From NCBI RefSeq assembly GCF_008831285.2, contig NC_045142.1:23807300-23871299 (forward strand): DNA of 64,000 nucleotides, given 5' to 3'. The position numbers and the translations under genes were made by a program. Positions 49,671-63,229 of the stretch are shown here, one piece after another. The notes under the pieces were generated by a model. That model did no database searches. It saw only the letters and a program-made list of their open reading frames with translations, and was not told where the DNA came from. The first letter of the stretch is position 1. Each line of letters begins with the position of its first letter. Origin of the DNA: Nymphaea colorata (taxonomy: Eukaryota > Streptophyta > Magnoliopsida > Nymphaeales > Nymphaeaceae).

Positions 49671-50608
49671 ATATCTGTGATGTTTATTCTAGTAGCTCGT
49701 GATATCGTACTAATGCTTGCCCTTAAGATGAGTCCTTTCTTTGACTTAAAGATATAAGCAATTTTCCGCCAGCCATTAACATTGACACAAACCACTTGAA
49801 TCAGAAGTCTGTTTCCTCAAACAATGGCCACGGATCAGGCCTAACGCCCCAAGTAAGGCATAGCTTAATGTCAGATCTAAACTTTACAGACCAGTGTGCA
49901 TTAAAAGAATCATCCTTTATATCCTCCCATATAACCAAACACAAATGCATAGAATATAGACTGTTAGTATCATGCAAAAAGTGAGTTTCTATATTTCTTG
50001 CTCAAGAATATGGCCAAGTTATAAAAAACGGAAGGAGTTTCTATGATCTTTAACTTGGTGTCCGTTGAACATTGTTAACCTTGTGTAGGATGACCATATT
50101 GGGGCTTCATGAACTGAGAAAGAAGCATTTCAGAGTGATCATGCAACTGATGCCTTTAAGGGCAAACTACCGGGAGAAGTATGGAGTCAAGCATGCATCA
50201 TCAGAGCAATTAATGATTGGGGTTAAAGTGGGATGTGCACTCAACCCACATACCTCGCATATTATAAAGGTTGCAGGTAATCATATTTAATAAGCTATCC
50301 TTAAGAAAAAGTAACGGCATGATACACTTATTCACAATTTTTTTTTCATAGTGTTCTGTTCTTTTATTCGTTTAACCTTATAGGTACGTTCTCTGTATAT
50401 TCTTTAGAAAATAAGTTTTAGATAGTGCAATTCTAGAATAAGTATGAGAAGTGCCTACAATGTTAGTTCTTTAGCTTTGAAATTCTACATATTTTATGTC
50501 CAAACAATATGGTGCAAAAAGATCATTCTTACCAAACAAACACGTAGATTGCATATATAGAGACTATTGCAAAGGAGGGCCTCCAAGCATGGTTCTCTTC
50601 TCTCTCTC

Positions 50609-50643
<35 letters not shown>

Positions 50644-50819
50644 AAATTGAATGATGACTTAGCTCACTCTAAAAGCCATATGATCCGGACAGTTGAGAAA
50701 AAAACAATAAAAAAAAAGCGATAGAATTTTTGGTCATCCTACTATTAGTTCAAACATGCTTTTCTTTGTTTTTTTCTCAATCCCTCATTCACAATCAATC
50801 ATACAGCCCTCATGATTGA

Positions 50820-51035
50820 GTGAGGTGACTCTTAAAAAGAATCCGAGTGCCTAATGGGTCCACCTTCTTGGGAAGGGAAGTAGAGGCCAGTGAATGTGCC
50901 CTTGACCATCTTGCTTTATGTGCCCAATCCGCAAAATAGCACAGATACATCTGTGTGGCTGTGGGATTTGATCGGTGGTCTTCACATCTAACAAGTTTGT
51001 GCCGGCCACGCGCTCGGTCAGAGCGCCTGATGGCT
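50820..51035 (-). repeat. Possible tRNA-derived SINE
   Basis: The minus strand begins GGCAGCCATCAGGCGCTCTG, with an A-box-like TGACCGAGCGCG and, about 45 nt later, a B-box-like GATCAAATCCC. Spacing is compatible with a polymerase III promoter, but neither box is a good match and no clear tail or target duplication was found. Confidence 0.3.
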
Positions 51036-51632
51036 GCCACTTTCACTGCTCAAGTGATGAAAAGGAAACTGCCTTTCTCTTTTTTTTTTTCTTTTTCTCC
51101 CACTTTTTTCATATGATGAGTGCAACTTTGAGTGGTGAAGTGATGAAACAAGGACTTTTAGGAAGATATGGTGTAGCACATTTGGGAAAGCTCTTCCTTC
51201 TCAATCGCATCTTAGGCGGCACTTTTCGATATTCTTATTATCTTTTCAAGGTAGTGTAGGCCTGTGGCCTTATCAGGTTGTGCTTGTCTGAATGTGTCGG
51301 GAAACAAGCACGGCATGGAGAATCAAAGACATGGCATTGACTGCTGAGGAAAAGGATGGCCTCTTCACGACTTCAAGAGCTACCCATTATCTGATGGAAG
51401 AAGAAGGTACATAGTCTGCATGCCACTCTCATGATCGAGAGAAAGAGAGAGAGAGAGAGTGTTTCTATTCATACATTAATATATAAAACTTTTATATTTT
51501 TGCATGGAAAAGTGCTTGCATATATAAATGAGCAGCCATATTGAACGGAAAGGAGAATTAATCCTTCCTTTGTTAGTTTAACAACAACTGTTGGCATTTA
51601 AGCAACTGGAAACTCATTGAATGCAGTTATTT

Positions 51633-51665
<33 letters not shown>

Positions 51666-52077
51666 CCAAAAAAAGAAAGGTTATATGCACACTGGAGACC
51701 ATGCCAGTGATGCTGCAGCCAAATGTGCAAAACCTCAAATACAGCAAACTAAGCAGTTTCTTTGGCGATGAAGTCGATCTTTATTATTTTAGGGCATCTT
51801 GCGGAGTAATTACTGACCTGAAGCCTCTCAAAAATCCAGACACGATCTTCTGAAACTTTGTTTACTTCAAATATAAAATCATACTTAAATTCATGATGTT
51901 GGAAACGCAATTTAAAGAATTATGGTATATTTTATTTCAAAACTTTCTACATGACATATACAAAATTTATGTAACTTTCGCGTGGTTTCATGCGGTTTTT
52001 AATCTTCTTTTCCTATATGCTTCTAAGTGTTTCACACAAAATACTTCCTTCTACTTCACACTTAATTCTTATGATTG

Positions 52078-52121
<44 letters not shown>

Positions 52122-53474
52122 CTATCACGACAGGAATCTTGAAAGGTCAGCAACAGCAATTTCCATCCCCAAGAAGTCACGTATATGTGACTTTGAAAAA
52201 AGCAAACGATTTTGAAAATGAAAAGGGAATAAGATAAAAATGGAGAAACCCAACGGTCGGGCGAGATTTTCGAAAATTGTATACGAGACTATTGGTCACA
52301 ATCACTTGAATGTACACCTCCACTACAGGTGACCAATAATTCTTAAAAGCAAGCCATGACACGCACTGCAAATGGCAATAAAGAACTGCCAAAGGATATG
52401 CTCTAGTGCATCTGCAGTCATATGCAATAGAACTTTATATCATTCACTTTCTTTTCCACCCTTACTGCCCATTCACCGCCTTCACTCACACACAATATGC
52501 ACACAAAGTTTCAGTGGAAGAAGTACCAACTTTATTGAGGAATTCAACACTATGACAACATGAGACCAAGGTTATAGGGATCCAATACGATGCCAACGTG
52601 AAGCCAGCGTATATGATAATGTGTAAAATAATCGATTGCATGAACAGTCGATGGTAGATGACAACATTGGTGAGTGAATATATGTCAACATGTTGCATTC
52701 AGAAAGCAGATCTTCTGACCAAAGGCTCTTTTGATGAACTAGGCTGCCAAGTAGGCGTAAATAGTGCATAAGGAGAATTTCCATTTGGGAACCAGCCTTT
52801 TGTCACTAAACTCAGACTTCGAGTGCTCGAATTTTTCTGTTTTTTACTTGGGTTGTTATCATCCTAGAGAATGGAACCCACTTCTGGAAGAAGTGCTTGT
52901 TTTGCATCGTTATGACAAAAGGAAGTATATTGCTATAATTGATTCAATTAAACTAATGTTAGCTGGATTTCAAAAGGTTATGAAAAGGATAAGCATCTGT
53001 CTATATTTGATTGATGTGAGTCAGGACTAGAGACAGATTTCTGTCACCATTTCCACCAAGACGCCAAATTCGCGGGATGGAAGTTCAGGTGACCCGAACC
53101 ATACGAAAGTATGGAACTCATGAAGGCAGGTTCGGGAATTTCCAGGATGTGTTAAGGCTTGGATAAGAAGATGATGGAAAGAGCAGCACAAACCACAAAT
53201 GTGGTTGGCGGTTTAGACAAACCAAACAGCAGAAGGTAGTTTTGAGCAGAACAAAAATCAGACCAGAAAAATTCAGGAAAAAACTTTCAGCCCTTTTCTT
53301 GAGATTTTGGACAAAAGGTTGTCCTGTTAGTAAAATTTCCTCTAACCTTAACCAACTTTTGTCATTAGCACTAAAGAACAAGAAAAGTATCACTGTTATG
53401 GTAGACCTTGAGCCAGTACATGATATGACAAAGAATCAAGTGCTACCCAATGGGCCCTACCCCCAGCACCTCTC

Positions 53475-53482
53475 TTATATAG
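53475..53482 (+). promoter_or_regulatory. NAS TATA box
   Basis: TTATATAG lies 86 bp before the NAS start codon. This predicts a 5' UTR of about 55-60 nt. Confidence 0.55.
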
Positions 53483-53567
53483 GACCCTTGTTGATGGTAT
53501 GTCATTGTGTGCTTCTGAGTGATCCCTTCAGTCCTTAACTCCTTACCCTTTTGCTCACACTGTCAAG

Positions 53568-54548
53568 ATGGGTTTCCATGAAGACTCATTGGTAGACACA
53601 ATATGTGAAATCTATGTGGACATCTCAAGGCTAGAGTCACTCAAGCCTTCAGTGGATGTCAACATTTTGTTCACAAAGCTTGTCTTGACATGCATTCCTC
53701 CATGCTCCATTGATGTCAACAAGTTGAGCAGAAGGGTTCAAGAAATAAGAGCAAAGCTCATTAAGTTATGTGGGGAGGCAGAAGGGCACTTGGAGAGCCA
53801 TTTCTCTGAGATCCTGACTTCTCACAGTGAGCCTCTGGATCAGTTAACTATCTTTCCTTACTACTCCAACTATCTAAAGCTTAGCCATCTTGAGTTCAAT
53901 ATTCTGTCTGAGTATAGCACCAAGATCCCAAACTCTGTAGCCTTCGTGGGTTCAGGTCCTTTGCCACTCACATCAATTGTGTTAGCATTGAATCACCTTA
54001 AGACCACTGAATTTCACAACTATGATATCAACCCCAAAGCCAACTTGCAGGCGAGTCGTCTCATTGATAACCATCCTGACCTCTCTGAGCGCATGTTTTT
54101 CCATACTACTGATATTTTGGCTGCTGGTGATCAGCTAGGAGACTATGATGTTGTTTTCTTAGCAGCTCTGGTTGGTATGGATAAACATGAGAAGATGAAA
54201 GTTGTGAGTCACTTGTCTAAGCACATGGCACCTAACTCGATACTGATGCTTCGAAGCGCTCATGGTGCTCGAGCTTTTCTCTATCCTGTGGTTGATCCAT
54301 GTGAGCTTCACGGCTTTGAGGTTCTCTCGGTCTACCATCCAACAGATGAAGTCATAAACTCGGTCATCATTGCGAGGAAGTTGGACGTCAATAATAGCAA
54401 GTTAGATGTCAATGATTGCAACATGGAGATCATGGCCAGTGCTGCACACAAGATTCTTCCGAACAAGTGCTTGGAGATTGAAGCTTTTAATCCACTGATC
54501 CATGGTGGCATGGTGGAGGAAGTTGCAGTTGAAGAAAGGGTTTCTTGA
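53568..54548 (+). CDS. NAS: Nicotianamine synthase
   Basis: An intronless 326-aa enzyme, the usual structure and length for plant NAS. It condenses three S-adenosylmethionine molecules into nicotianamine, the chelator of Fe, Cu, Zn and Ni used in phloem and intercellular metal transport. Diagnostic stretches are IFPYYSNYLKLSHLEF, the nucleotide-binding-like VAFVGSGPLPLTSIVLA, DYDVVFLAALVGMDKHEKM, MLRSAHGARAFLYPVVDP and GFEVLSVYHPTDEVINSV. The fold is Rossmann methyltransferase-like and the protein has no transit peptide. Near the C-terminus KLDVN occurs twice (KLDVNNSKLDVND), from a 21-bp direct repeat at about 54380-54420. The promoter TATA box is 86 bp upstream. Which NAS paralogue it is cannot be told. 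Confidence 0.97.
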   Translation: MGFHEDSLVDTICEIYVDISRLESLKPSVDVNILFTKLVLTCIPPCSIDVNKLSRRVQEIRAKLIKLCGEAEGHLESHFSEILTSHSEPLDQLTIFPYYSNYLKLSHLEFNILSEYSTKIPNSVAFVGSGPLPLTSIVLALNHLKTTEFHNYDINPKANLQASRLIDNHPDLSERMFFHTTDILAAGDQLGDYDVVFLAALVGMDKHEKMKVVSHLSKHMAPNSILMLRSAHGARAFLYPVVDPCELHGFEVLSVYHPTDEVINSVIIARKLDVNNSKLDVNDCNMEIMASAAHKILPNKCLEIEAFNPLIHGGMVEEVAVEERVS

Positions 54549-54950
54549 ATGTTTTCCTCCCACGGAGGTAGCATGTCTTGAATGTGACCTATGAGTTTCG
54601 TTACTGATTGAATAAAATGTTTGCTTGTGTGCTTGCTTTATATTTGAATACCAATGTCGCTAGTTTAATCTCAGCTTGTGCTTGAGCCTATCAAATGAGT
54701 CGAACCTGAGAATTAGCCTCAATCATTTACTTAATGGACTCAAGTTATCAAGCAGCTTCCCTTGAGCCCAGTAAAGTTCGTTCCATGAGAAATTCATCAC
54801 TTTACACTGTTGAATTAGTGGTTACGTTCTATCTTTTGAAAGAGAATTTATGGATGAATGCCTTCCTGCACCCGTAGCCAAGTTTCTTTTTCTCCTTTTT
54901 CTTCCAGCTATTTCAATGATGTAAGCAAAACTGAGCTATAATTTGACTTT

Positions 54951-55090
<140 letters not shown>

Positions 55091-55839
55091 AAAAACAAGG
55101 TGCATGGCCTGCAATGTCATGCTTTCATTCTTTTTCTTGGTGGCAACAATACATGAGTTCGATGTTTTATGTAAGCACAAGCATTTTATGTGCACAACAA
55201 TCTTATAATATTTCGAGTTCGCAGGTGAGAATGGGGAGAATTTATCTGAATTACGGCACGAATTTGTTTCTAAAGGGCAATTTGATTGCAGTGATAGTTC
55301 ATCCAGAGATAGCTTGTCAGTTTGAAAACTTGAAATTTACCTAAGACAAGCCATCTCTGAAGTGATTTTTTTTGTGTTTGAAAGAGAGAGTGCCTTAGCA
55401 ATTGTTAGAAGGCTGGGTTAAAACTTCACCAATGTGAAAGTTGTCCCACCTCCAAGCATCAGAAGATTTTTGTACTTAATTTTGAGGTTGAATAAATGGA
55501 AATAGATGATGTATACTAGTTAACATGTGTGTCATCCTAAGAGACAATCCATGGTTGGCCCTGGCCACCATGCCTAAGAGGACAACACCATGGAAAAGCT
55601 CAGGGCGTGGAGTTGGAAGACTGAAACTTGAACAAGGGTCTTCACTTGAACACCCTGCACTGGCTGCACAACTGGTTATCAGTAATTCCAGAAACATGTA
55701 TTCCAAGCACGCAGGACATACATGGGTCTCAAACTAAAAAACGCATTTAGATCTTTATTGTTCAAAGGATGAGTTTCAATTTCTAAATACCTCCCATCAA
55801 GTTGCAAACCTTATCAAATGCAAGACAAGCAATAAGAAC

Positions 55840-56040
55840 CGAACATAAAGATGCAAGCAGCAGAATGGTGTATTAAATTGTCTAACAATTTCAAAATTTC
55901 CATTTGGCTATGAGAACTGAAGAAGCAAACAGCAAAGTGATGTATTAAACTGTCAAATAATTTGGAATTTTTCATGTGGCTATGAGAACTGAACATAAAG
56001 AAGCCAAACAGCAGAGTATAAACTGTCAAATAATTTGACA
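55840..56040. repeat. ~80-bp imperfect tandem repeats
   Basis: Three partial units share AGCARAAGCAAACAGCA and GTRTTAAACTGTCAAATAATTT motifs. Units differ by small indels. Confidence 0.6.
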
Positions 56041-57134
56041 TTTTTTCTGTGTTCTTCCTCAATTTTGATATTTACACATGGTGGGAATGGATCCATACAT
56101 ACAATTTTTTAAGCTCTACCTCACACAGAACAAAGGACATATCCAATTAACAAGCTGGTTTTTTAGTTAAGTACTTTAGGCCTCTAAGCACAAAGTCCCT
56201 CTCCATCATGGAAGATGTTCACTTCATGGTCCCAAGCATACTGTTAACTTCAAGATGGCCGATACATTTACAAATCGATGAAAGAGAAACCCGTTATTAT
56301 GTTCAGTGAGTGCATAATACCAAAAATTCACGTTAACATGAACTTTTCCTCGCATCAGCGACTTTCCTGGGCTCCATTTGGAGGGAAAGCTCGAAACCCA
56401 GCAGTGTGTTTGCCATTCAATCATGTTTAGCCCTGCAGTATCTAGCAAATTATCCACGCCAGATCCATTTCTTGATGAGCCAAGCTTGAGACCAGCAATA
56501 AGCTTGGCGACTTGAGACTGGACATGATAATCTGGTCATGGGCCAGAAAACATTCTGAGTCCACCGATGAACGCCCAGTGAAACCGACCAAGGATCAATC
56601 TCGATGGAGTCAGAAATGAAATTTAAGTATCTGATGCAGCTAGGCTGCAATTCAGGAGACATTTTAGCTGGACAAGCCAGCTAGCACCAATCTGACGCTG
56701 TGACTAGTATTAAGGAAAACATTTCAAGCAAAACCATGATGCAAATTTTTGTACGTTTCCATGTTTATATGTTCTAGGACAAATTAGATTCCTGCTAACT
56801 GTCAATTTCTCTCATAAATCGCTTTTTTCCATATCCCAAATCTAAAATAGTGGAGGAACGTAACTTGGATTCTCAAACAGATCTTGATTCAATCAGAAAA
56901 CTGAAAACAGAATTTTCATTTCCATTAGTAATGCACAAAAATTCAACCGTTGTGTTCGCAACCAGCGTAAACTAGGCCTTCAAGAAATTTATCTTCAAAA
57001 ATTTTACAATTTGCAAAAGTCTGATGCTTTAGCTACAAAACTAAATACATAATTGACATGTTTTGCACAATTGGGTACTTCCAATATATTCCCGCATATA
57101 TGATACAGTCAAGATTTACAATGATCCAGATCTT

Positions 57135-60100
57135 CTATATGGGCATTGACTTTACATCTTCAAAACTTTGGAAAGAGCAAGAACCAAATAGCAAATCAAA
57201 CATGTCATCTGGGCTTAAAAGAGTTGTACCACCAACAAGTAGTTCCGCACGGGTATTTCCACTTTCAACCAATGCTTCCCGGGCTTCCCGAACCTAAAAG
57301 TAAGAAACAGGACGTTCAACAACAATTCTCTAGGGGGCATTTGATGGGCTGAAAAAGAAAAGTTCTTTTATCGTAAGAGGTTTCTGGGAACAAAGGAACT
57401 AGAAGACCCTACAGATTTCATGGTAAAAAGAAAGATATTTCAACAAGAAATTTTTCAGTGCTTGAAACCTGGGTTTACAGTTGAGATAAACTTCTCTAAC
57501 CAAGTACACTTGGAAAACTTTTACATGCTCATTAAACAACCCTTAGAGGAAATGATAGCTATAACTTTTGCTTGAATAGAAGTTCGGTTTTTCTAATGCA
57601 GATTGAAGAACTAGAATTACAAAGAGCTCAAAGAAATCTTCATGCATATTTTATGTCCAGCTCCAAAATCATACCTCCCTTGCATTAACTCCTCCCACTA
57701 CAAAAATTATAAGAATGCTCTGGTCTCCAAACCTCGGTTTTGCCTGAACTTACAATGCATTAGTTTAGAACCACTAAAACTAAATTACAGCATCATAAAA
57801 ATCTATTTGGTGAAATGCTTACCTGTACAAGCCCAAATCGACCAAACCCACTTTTAAGAATCCGTCCGACTGCTGAAGAATGGTATTCCAAACCAGGTAT
57901 ATCATGCTTTCTGAGCAGCAGGCTAAGAAGCTTGTAAACTAAGCCTCTATCAACGGACGAATATCCACTATAGTCTCTGATTAGTTGCCCTTCTCTGAAA
58001 GATGACTCCCTCTTCAACCTTGATAATTTGTGAAAAACCTTGAACATGTTATCTATTCGGTCCCGCAACTCTAGCTTCAACTGCATGTCTCCGTATAGCT
58101 GATCTTCATTATTTTCGGTCTCATCATCCTCCCAACTACCCCACTGCTCATCAAAATTAATAACTGGCTGTGCTGTTTGAGTTTCCTCTGGTTTTTGAGA
58201 TTTCAACTTCTCGTGGTGTTCATGCAGTTGTTCTTCAATGTCATGAAGGAACCTAAACTTGGCAATATCTGGAAATTCAAGTATTGCATCAACAATTGCT
58301 TCTTTCAGTGAACGCTCCTCTTCCCAAGAAAAAGGACTACCTAGCCCAGATGTAGTGAAGTTTTCACCAGCTAAGATGTAACCAACAACAGTTAAAATAA
58401 TGGCATCTTGAAATGAAAGAGGTCCTGACGTAGCTCCAGCATGTCTTCTCTGAGCATGAGAATGTTGAGATTGCATTGAGATGCTTTTACACAGGAGATC
58501 ATGAATTTGACTAGAAAGAGTTTGACTATCCCCAGTGCTGACGCTTAGGATTCTCTCAGCACTTGCTAATGCATCCCAGTGGGAGCTTTGAGGCTCACTT
58601 AAAGCCAGTTTGATGGCAAGTGCTACCTGAATAATACCCTTGTTCCTTAATAAGGATGCTTGATTTGAAGCAATAGCTTTGATCATGGACATCAGTTCAT
58701 TGGTATTAGGAAATCCTGGTCGAATTTTTACACTGGAATTTGCCCTCTCATGATACAGAGTTTCTTGAAGCCACTTCTTTATCAGCAAGGCTCCATCTTT
58801 TGTTCCTTTATCAAACATTGCTTCTAAACAATTTTCCCCCAGATGGTTTCCAGTGGAAATGAATGATCCATGCATGGCAAAAGTATTAAAGTCGCCAACA
58901 CTATCACTGGTATATTTGCCGTCTTGCTGGGGTATATCTGTGCTTTCCAATTCAGAGTGTTTCAAACTCCAGCCAGAGATAAAAGACGTAATGCATTCAG
59001 ACATGAACTGAGTCCCATTTGTTGGGCATTCTTCTCCACAGAAAATACTGTCAAAAGGTATTCTAAAATCAAGTGGAGCTCGCATCAAGCCAGAAGAGAT
59101 AGATTTATTTTGGAGCTGGGAGCCTTTCACTTGTGGACCAAATGTTGCTCTCTCGCTCCTCGGCAAACATGAGAGCATCCGATCAACAAGAGAATCACCA
59201 TGGCAACATGGTGTAATAAGATCTAGTGTGCGATCTATAAGCAATAAACCAGCTGATCTTTTATTACGACCAGCTACATCATAAAGACTTGACATGTCCA
59301 TTAGTGTCTTGCCAATTGACTTGGATAAATCACCCAGAGAGAATATTTCCAGCTTCAGATCCATCTAAAAATTCCAAGCAGAATGATTTTCATGAGGAAA
59401 TTTAAGAAAACAAGTGCTTAGTAAAGGAAAGCAAGTATTACAGATAGTAGTAAGGACTACCTTAGCAGCCAAATGGTAAAGAAAATGTGCTGTAAGGGTT
59501 GCACCTGGAGGCGTCTCCTCACCATCAGATGGCAAACCACTGGCTATGGGAGGCAACCCTGGGCTCAGAGAGTCCTTTTGCTGAATAGATAAGCATGCTT
59601 CTGCAACTGCACCCTCTGATGGTAAAACAAATATGTGGGGAGAAAGAGGGCACAAAATCATTGGAAAGTGCTGGACTGACACGACCAGTGGCAACCGTGC
59701 ACCTTGTGAACCGTTCAACGGATAAGTCTGGTCAAAACCCTTGTCGGGTGAATCAGGCAGCTTAGAGCTTTGCTGTTTGTGAAAGCCTAACCGCAACCAA
59801 CCCTCATCAGCAAAGTTCTCCTCCTGCTGATGTGTTCGTGTTGGCTGGTCTCCTGCATCATGTGAAAACAAATCATGTTTCTCAAGTCTTTGTTTCCTCA
59901 TGAGTTCTTCATAGTCTTGAAGCAGTAAGGATTCATATTCACGAAAAGCATCTGGTCCCAGAGGTGTATCAATATATGCTGAATGGGCTACCTGTATATC
60001 ATTGAGAAGAACCAAATTGTAACTCACAAGATGAAAGATACACAGATTATGAACCATATGTTGGCTGCAATATTAGAAGTGAAGTTGTGAGGAAAGGGTA

Positions 60101-63100
60101 TTCTGGACGAAGGTCCAAAATATATTATAGGACTGATCAACTAAAACAATCAAAGCAAAGACTAATATATAAATAACGGATACAATCACCATATGCCTTG
60201 AATGCCATGGGTATGAAAGATACTACAATTATAAGGATTAACGTGGTTGTAACCAACTCACCATGAAAAGGTGAAAGCTGCATAAGTACAGGGGGGGAGA
60301 ATCCAAGAAGAGAAATGAAGCCCATGTGTACTTCAGTAATCTATCATTTCCTTGTAGGCATGACCAAAATGGCAGTTCATGACATAGACTTGAATATCAA
60401 ATACAAGAAAGGGCATTGAGCTAGTAGATCATGATTTTAAGCGACCTTGACAGGTAATATTTTAGGCATAAAAACAGAGCATACACCAACCACTTGGACC
60501 CTCTAGACAAGAATGAGACTGCAATGGGTCAAAACCAATGCAAGCTTTCAGAACATTCATAATTTTCATTCTGGAAATCTAAAGGATGATGCAAATTACA
60601 GACCATTTAGGGGATCTAAATCCAAGTGATGGTTGCCTTCCTTGCAATCCTGAATGCCCTTTGTTTAGTGAATGAAAATGAAGTTCCCAACTATCCTCAG
60701 CTTGAGGATTCTAACCATGAAGGCATCCAGAGTTGAAATTTTCAGCCCTAAAATATTGTTGCTTTAATGTTCGTTCCTTAAAATCTTCTCCACTGATAAT
60801 GCTAAAAATAATCATGATTCACAAGAGATGTGATAATATTCTGCAGCATGTGGGGTCTTTAAATTGAACCTGAAACTAAATAATTGATATCTGATACTAA
60901 AAATTTGAAAAGAAGGAAAATTGACAAGTAAACCATGTTTTTAGGTCCGATAAATAAAAAATTTTACCCTGCTGAGTCGAGAAGCCAGCATTTCTGATTT
61001 TTGGTCATGAAATTATCATGGAAAACCACTATATTCAGTTATCCAAATTCATGAATTATCATGATTTTATTGGCAGACACTTTTGCATCTCTGCAGATAT
61101 ATAAAGATAAATTGGAAAAAATAGGTTAACAACTTAACACGATAGCCATTAAAAATATTTACCAATGCATTCTTCCAAGAAAAAGTCGACAATGAAGCAA
61201 GTCACTAAATGTCTATATCACATCATTGCTACAAATCACCAAAAAGGGGGGGGAAAAAAAGACAAACAAGACAATGTTTGAATAGAACATGAATCAGATT
61301 TAGCACCAGAAAAGCACCTCCGATATTGAAGTAAATATAGTGCAACGAAGAACATCTTGATGTATGCTTAAGCAACGTAGAATATACCGATGGGCATCAC
61401 TTAATAGACGTGATGTTATGACCACAATCTTCTTTGCAGGAACCACATGACAGGAGTTCCAGTTAATCACCTAACCAAGAAGAGGGAAATAATCAGTTCA
61501 TCAGTTACGCTTAACAAAAACAGCCACCAACTATTGAACTTTGTTCTTATGCTCACATCCACACAATACATACACATTCAAGTTCTCAAGCACAATCAAA
61601 CAACAGATTATGAGCATCATACTGACAATTTTTTTAAGAAACTATCTATAACTATAGAATCCAATCAACCAAATACTTTATTATAGCATAGGACACCTAT
61701 GCAATATCATAGATTTGCAGTTTATGAATTTCCAAAGTAAATGGTTACATTTAAGTAGCACTCTTGAAAATAGCTGGTGAATGCAAGGTCTGAATTTAAA
61801 AAATAGTCGGCATCTGAACAACCTGGGAAAGTGAAATCATGCACTGAAACACTTCTTGCATAAGGTTGCAGTCAGAATTTGTTACTGATAACTTATGCAA
61901 TTTTCAGAGGCTGTACCTTTTTTTTCTCACAAAAACATAGACAGTGGTAAGTAGAAGTTCCATGAATCAAAAGCATGTGATGTATCAATTGGATTCAGAA
62001 GTTGTTTCTTCATGGAATATATTAAGTACAAAATCTTATGTCAGTACCATAGAGGTTCAAAGGCAATGAATTTAATGACACTAAAAATAGACATGCATGG
62101 GGGGAAAAAAAGAAGAGAAAAGGAAGCAGATCATTCTTGATGACCTAAAGAACGTGTGTAGTTGAAAGTGCCTGAAATTGATCTATTATGATCAATTACT
62201 CAGAACTAATCAGGCTACTTTTGCAATCCCATATAAGTGGCAAGTGAATTCAACATTTCAATTAATGGCAATTGGAAAAGTGCAAAATTTCATGCTACAA
62301 CCTAACTCTATCAGATAGTATATATATCTTATGCAGCCTCAATGGATTCTACTTAAACACGATGTTCTCCAAAATCTACAATATTGGCACTTCAAATAAA
62401 ATTGGCATCCATTTCCCACAACTAAAAATTGCGATTCCACATTCAGTCATAATAAGAGCAGATATAGAGGCAAAAAAAGGTGAGCATGATTTTCAATAGA
62501 ATATCACAAACTTACAGGATCAAAATATGACAAGTTCTCTAGACTACAAATTGCACGTGCTCCAATTTCCATCAGTAACGAAAATGCACCCATGAATTGA
62601 AAAGCTTCAGAACAACCTGCATCCAGGTAAAGGAAGGCATCTGCCACCTCGTCCGATATCTGTATCGTTGAGAAACAGCAACTTAGACAGTGATAAGTCA
62701 AGTCCATACAAAAAAATCTGTCCTCACAAAGGATAGAAAAGCATCATGCGGAGAAGATCCGGTTATATGAACATTAATCTAAACCTCTAGAATCTCTTGT
62801 TACTAATATGTTATTTAAGAAATTGTCTTCAATAAAGCAACAAATTGACACCCGTAGAAATATTCTTACACCAAACACTTGAGAACCAGAAATTCTTTTT
62901 ATAGAACAAAGGCGAGGAGTTTATTTCGTTCAATTTCAACAAGCATCACTTCCCAGATGAATAGATGCAAATGAAAATCTATCGTCCATATCTCACTAAC
63001 TTGTAACTAAAAAAAAAAAAAATCAAATTTTCACTGTCCTCCAGTTGAAACGAACAGTTCAGGATGAAACTAACAGAAAGATTTGCAGGATATTGACGGA

Positions 63101-63229
63101 AAACGGAATACAGTGTCCCAGCAGAAAGGAAAAACAATGTCGGCGTGCCGATTGAAGGAAGAAAGAAGAAGAAACACTTACTTGACGGATAGAATTCAAA
63201 CACGATTCGGCGATATCTAGAGAACCCAT
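57135..63229 (-). CDS. MIP3: MIP3-like Sec1/Munc18 protein (SCFD2 homologue)
   Basis: Seven exons on the minus strand: 63229-63182, 62659-62516, 61470-61318, 59991-59461, 59364-57823, 57743-57675 and 57293-57135. All joins are phase 0 and give 881 aa. Arabidopsis MIP3 (MAG2-interacting protein 3) belongs to the MAG2/DSL1 tethering complex on the ER, which captures Golgi-to-ER vesicles and is needed for storage-protein export. The protein begins MGSLDIAESCLNSIRQ and matches MIP3 throughout, with highlights FLYLDAGCSEAFQFMGAFSL, VVITSRLLSDAHRYILRCLS, PPGATLTAHFLYHLAAK, LLLIDRTLDLITPCCHGDSL, GLEYHSSAVGRILKSGFGRF, ILIIFVVGGVNARE and GGTTLLSPDDMFDLLFG. It is about 40 residues longer than the Arabidopsis protein, mainly in an acidic/polar linker. 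The small 23-codon exon 6 is supported by conserved sequence. No transmembrane segment, as expected. Confidence 0.95.
57333..57542. mobile_element. Tourist/Harbinger-like MITE in MIP3 intron 6
   Basis: A 210-bp element with ends GGGGGCATTTGATGGGC and GCTCATTAAACAACCC (imperfect inverted repeats), flanked by CTA (57330-57332) and TTA (57543-57545). Length and termini resemble the MITE at 28051-28258. The flanking triplets differ by one base. Confidence 0.5.

Larger units (their letters stand above)
48067..53567. other. Intergenic between CGEP and NAS
   Basis: CGEP 3' UTR probably runs to about 48320. A 147-codon minus ORF at 48348-48791 has no similarity or coding signature. Also present are a MITE relative at 49497-49670, a SINE-like segment at 50820-51035, and GA/TA runs at 50612-50638, 51634-51663 and 52080-52119. 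No gene seen. Confidence 0.45.

Noticed and set aside
51061-51259. ORF with FFFFFFSHFFHMMSAT
   Set aside because: Low-complexity poly-T translation, no homology.
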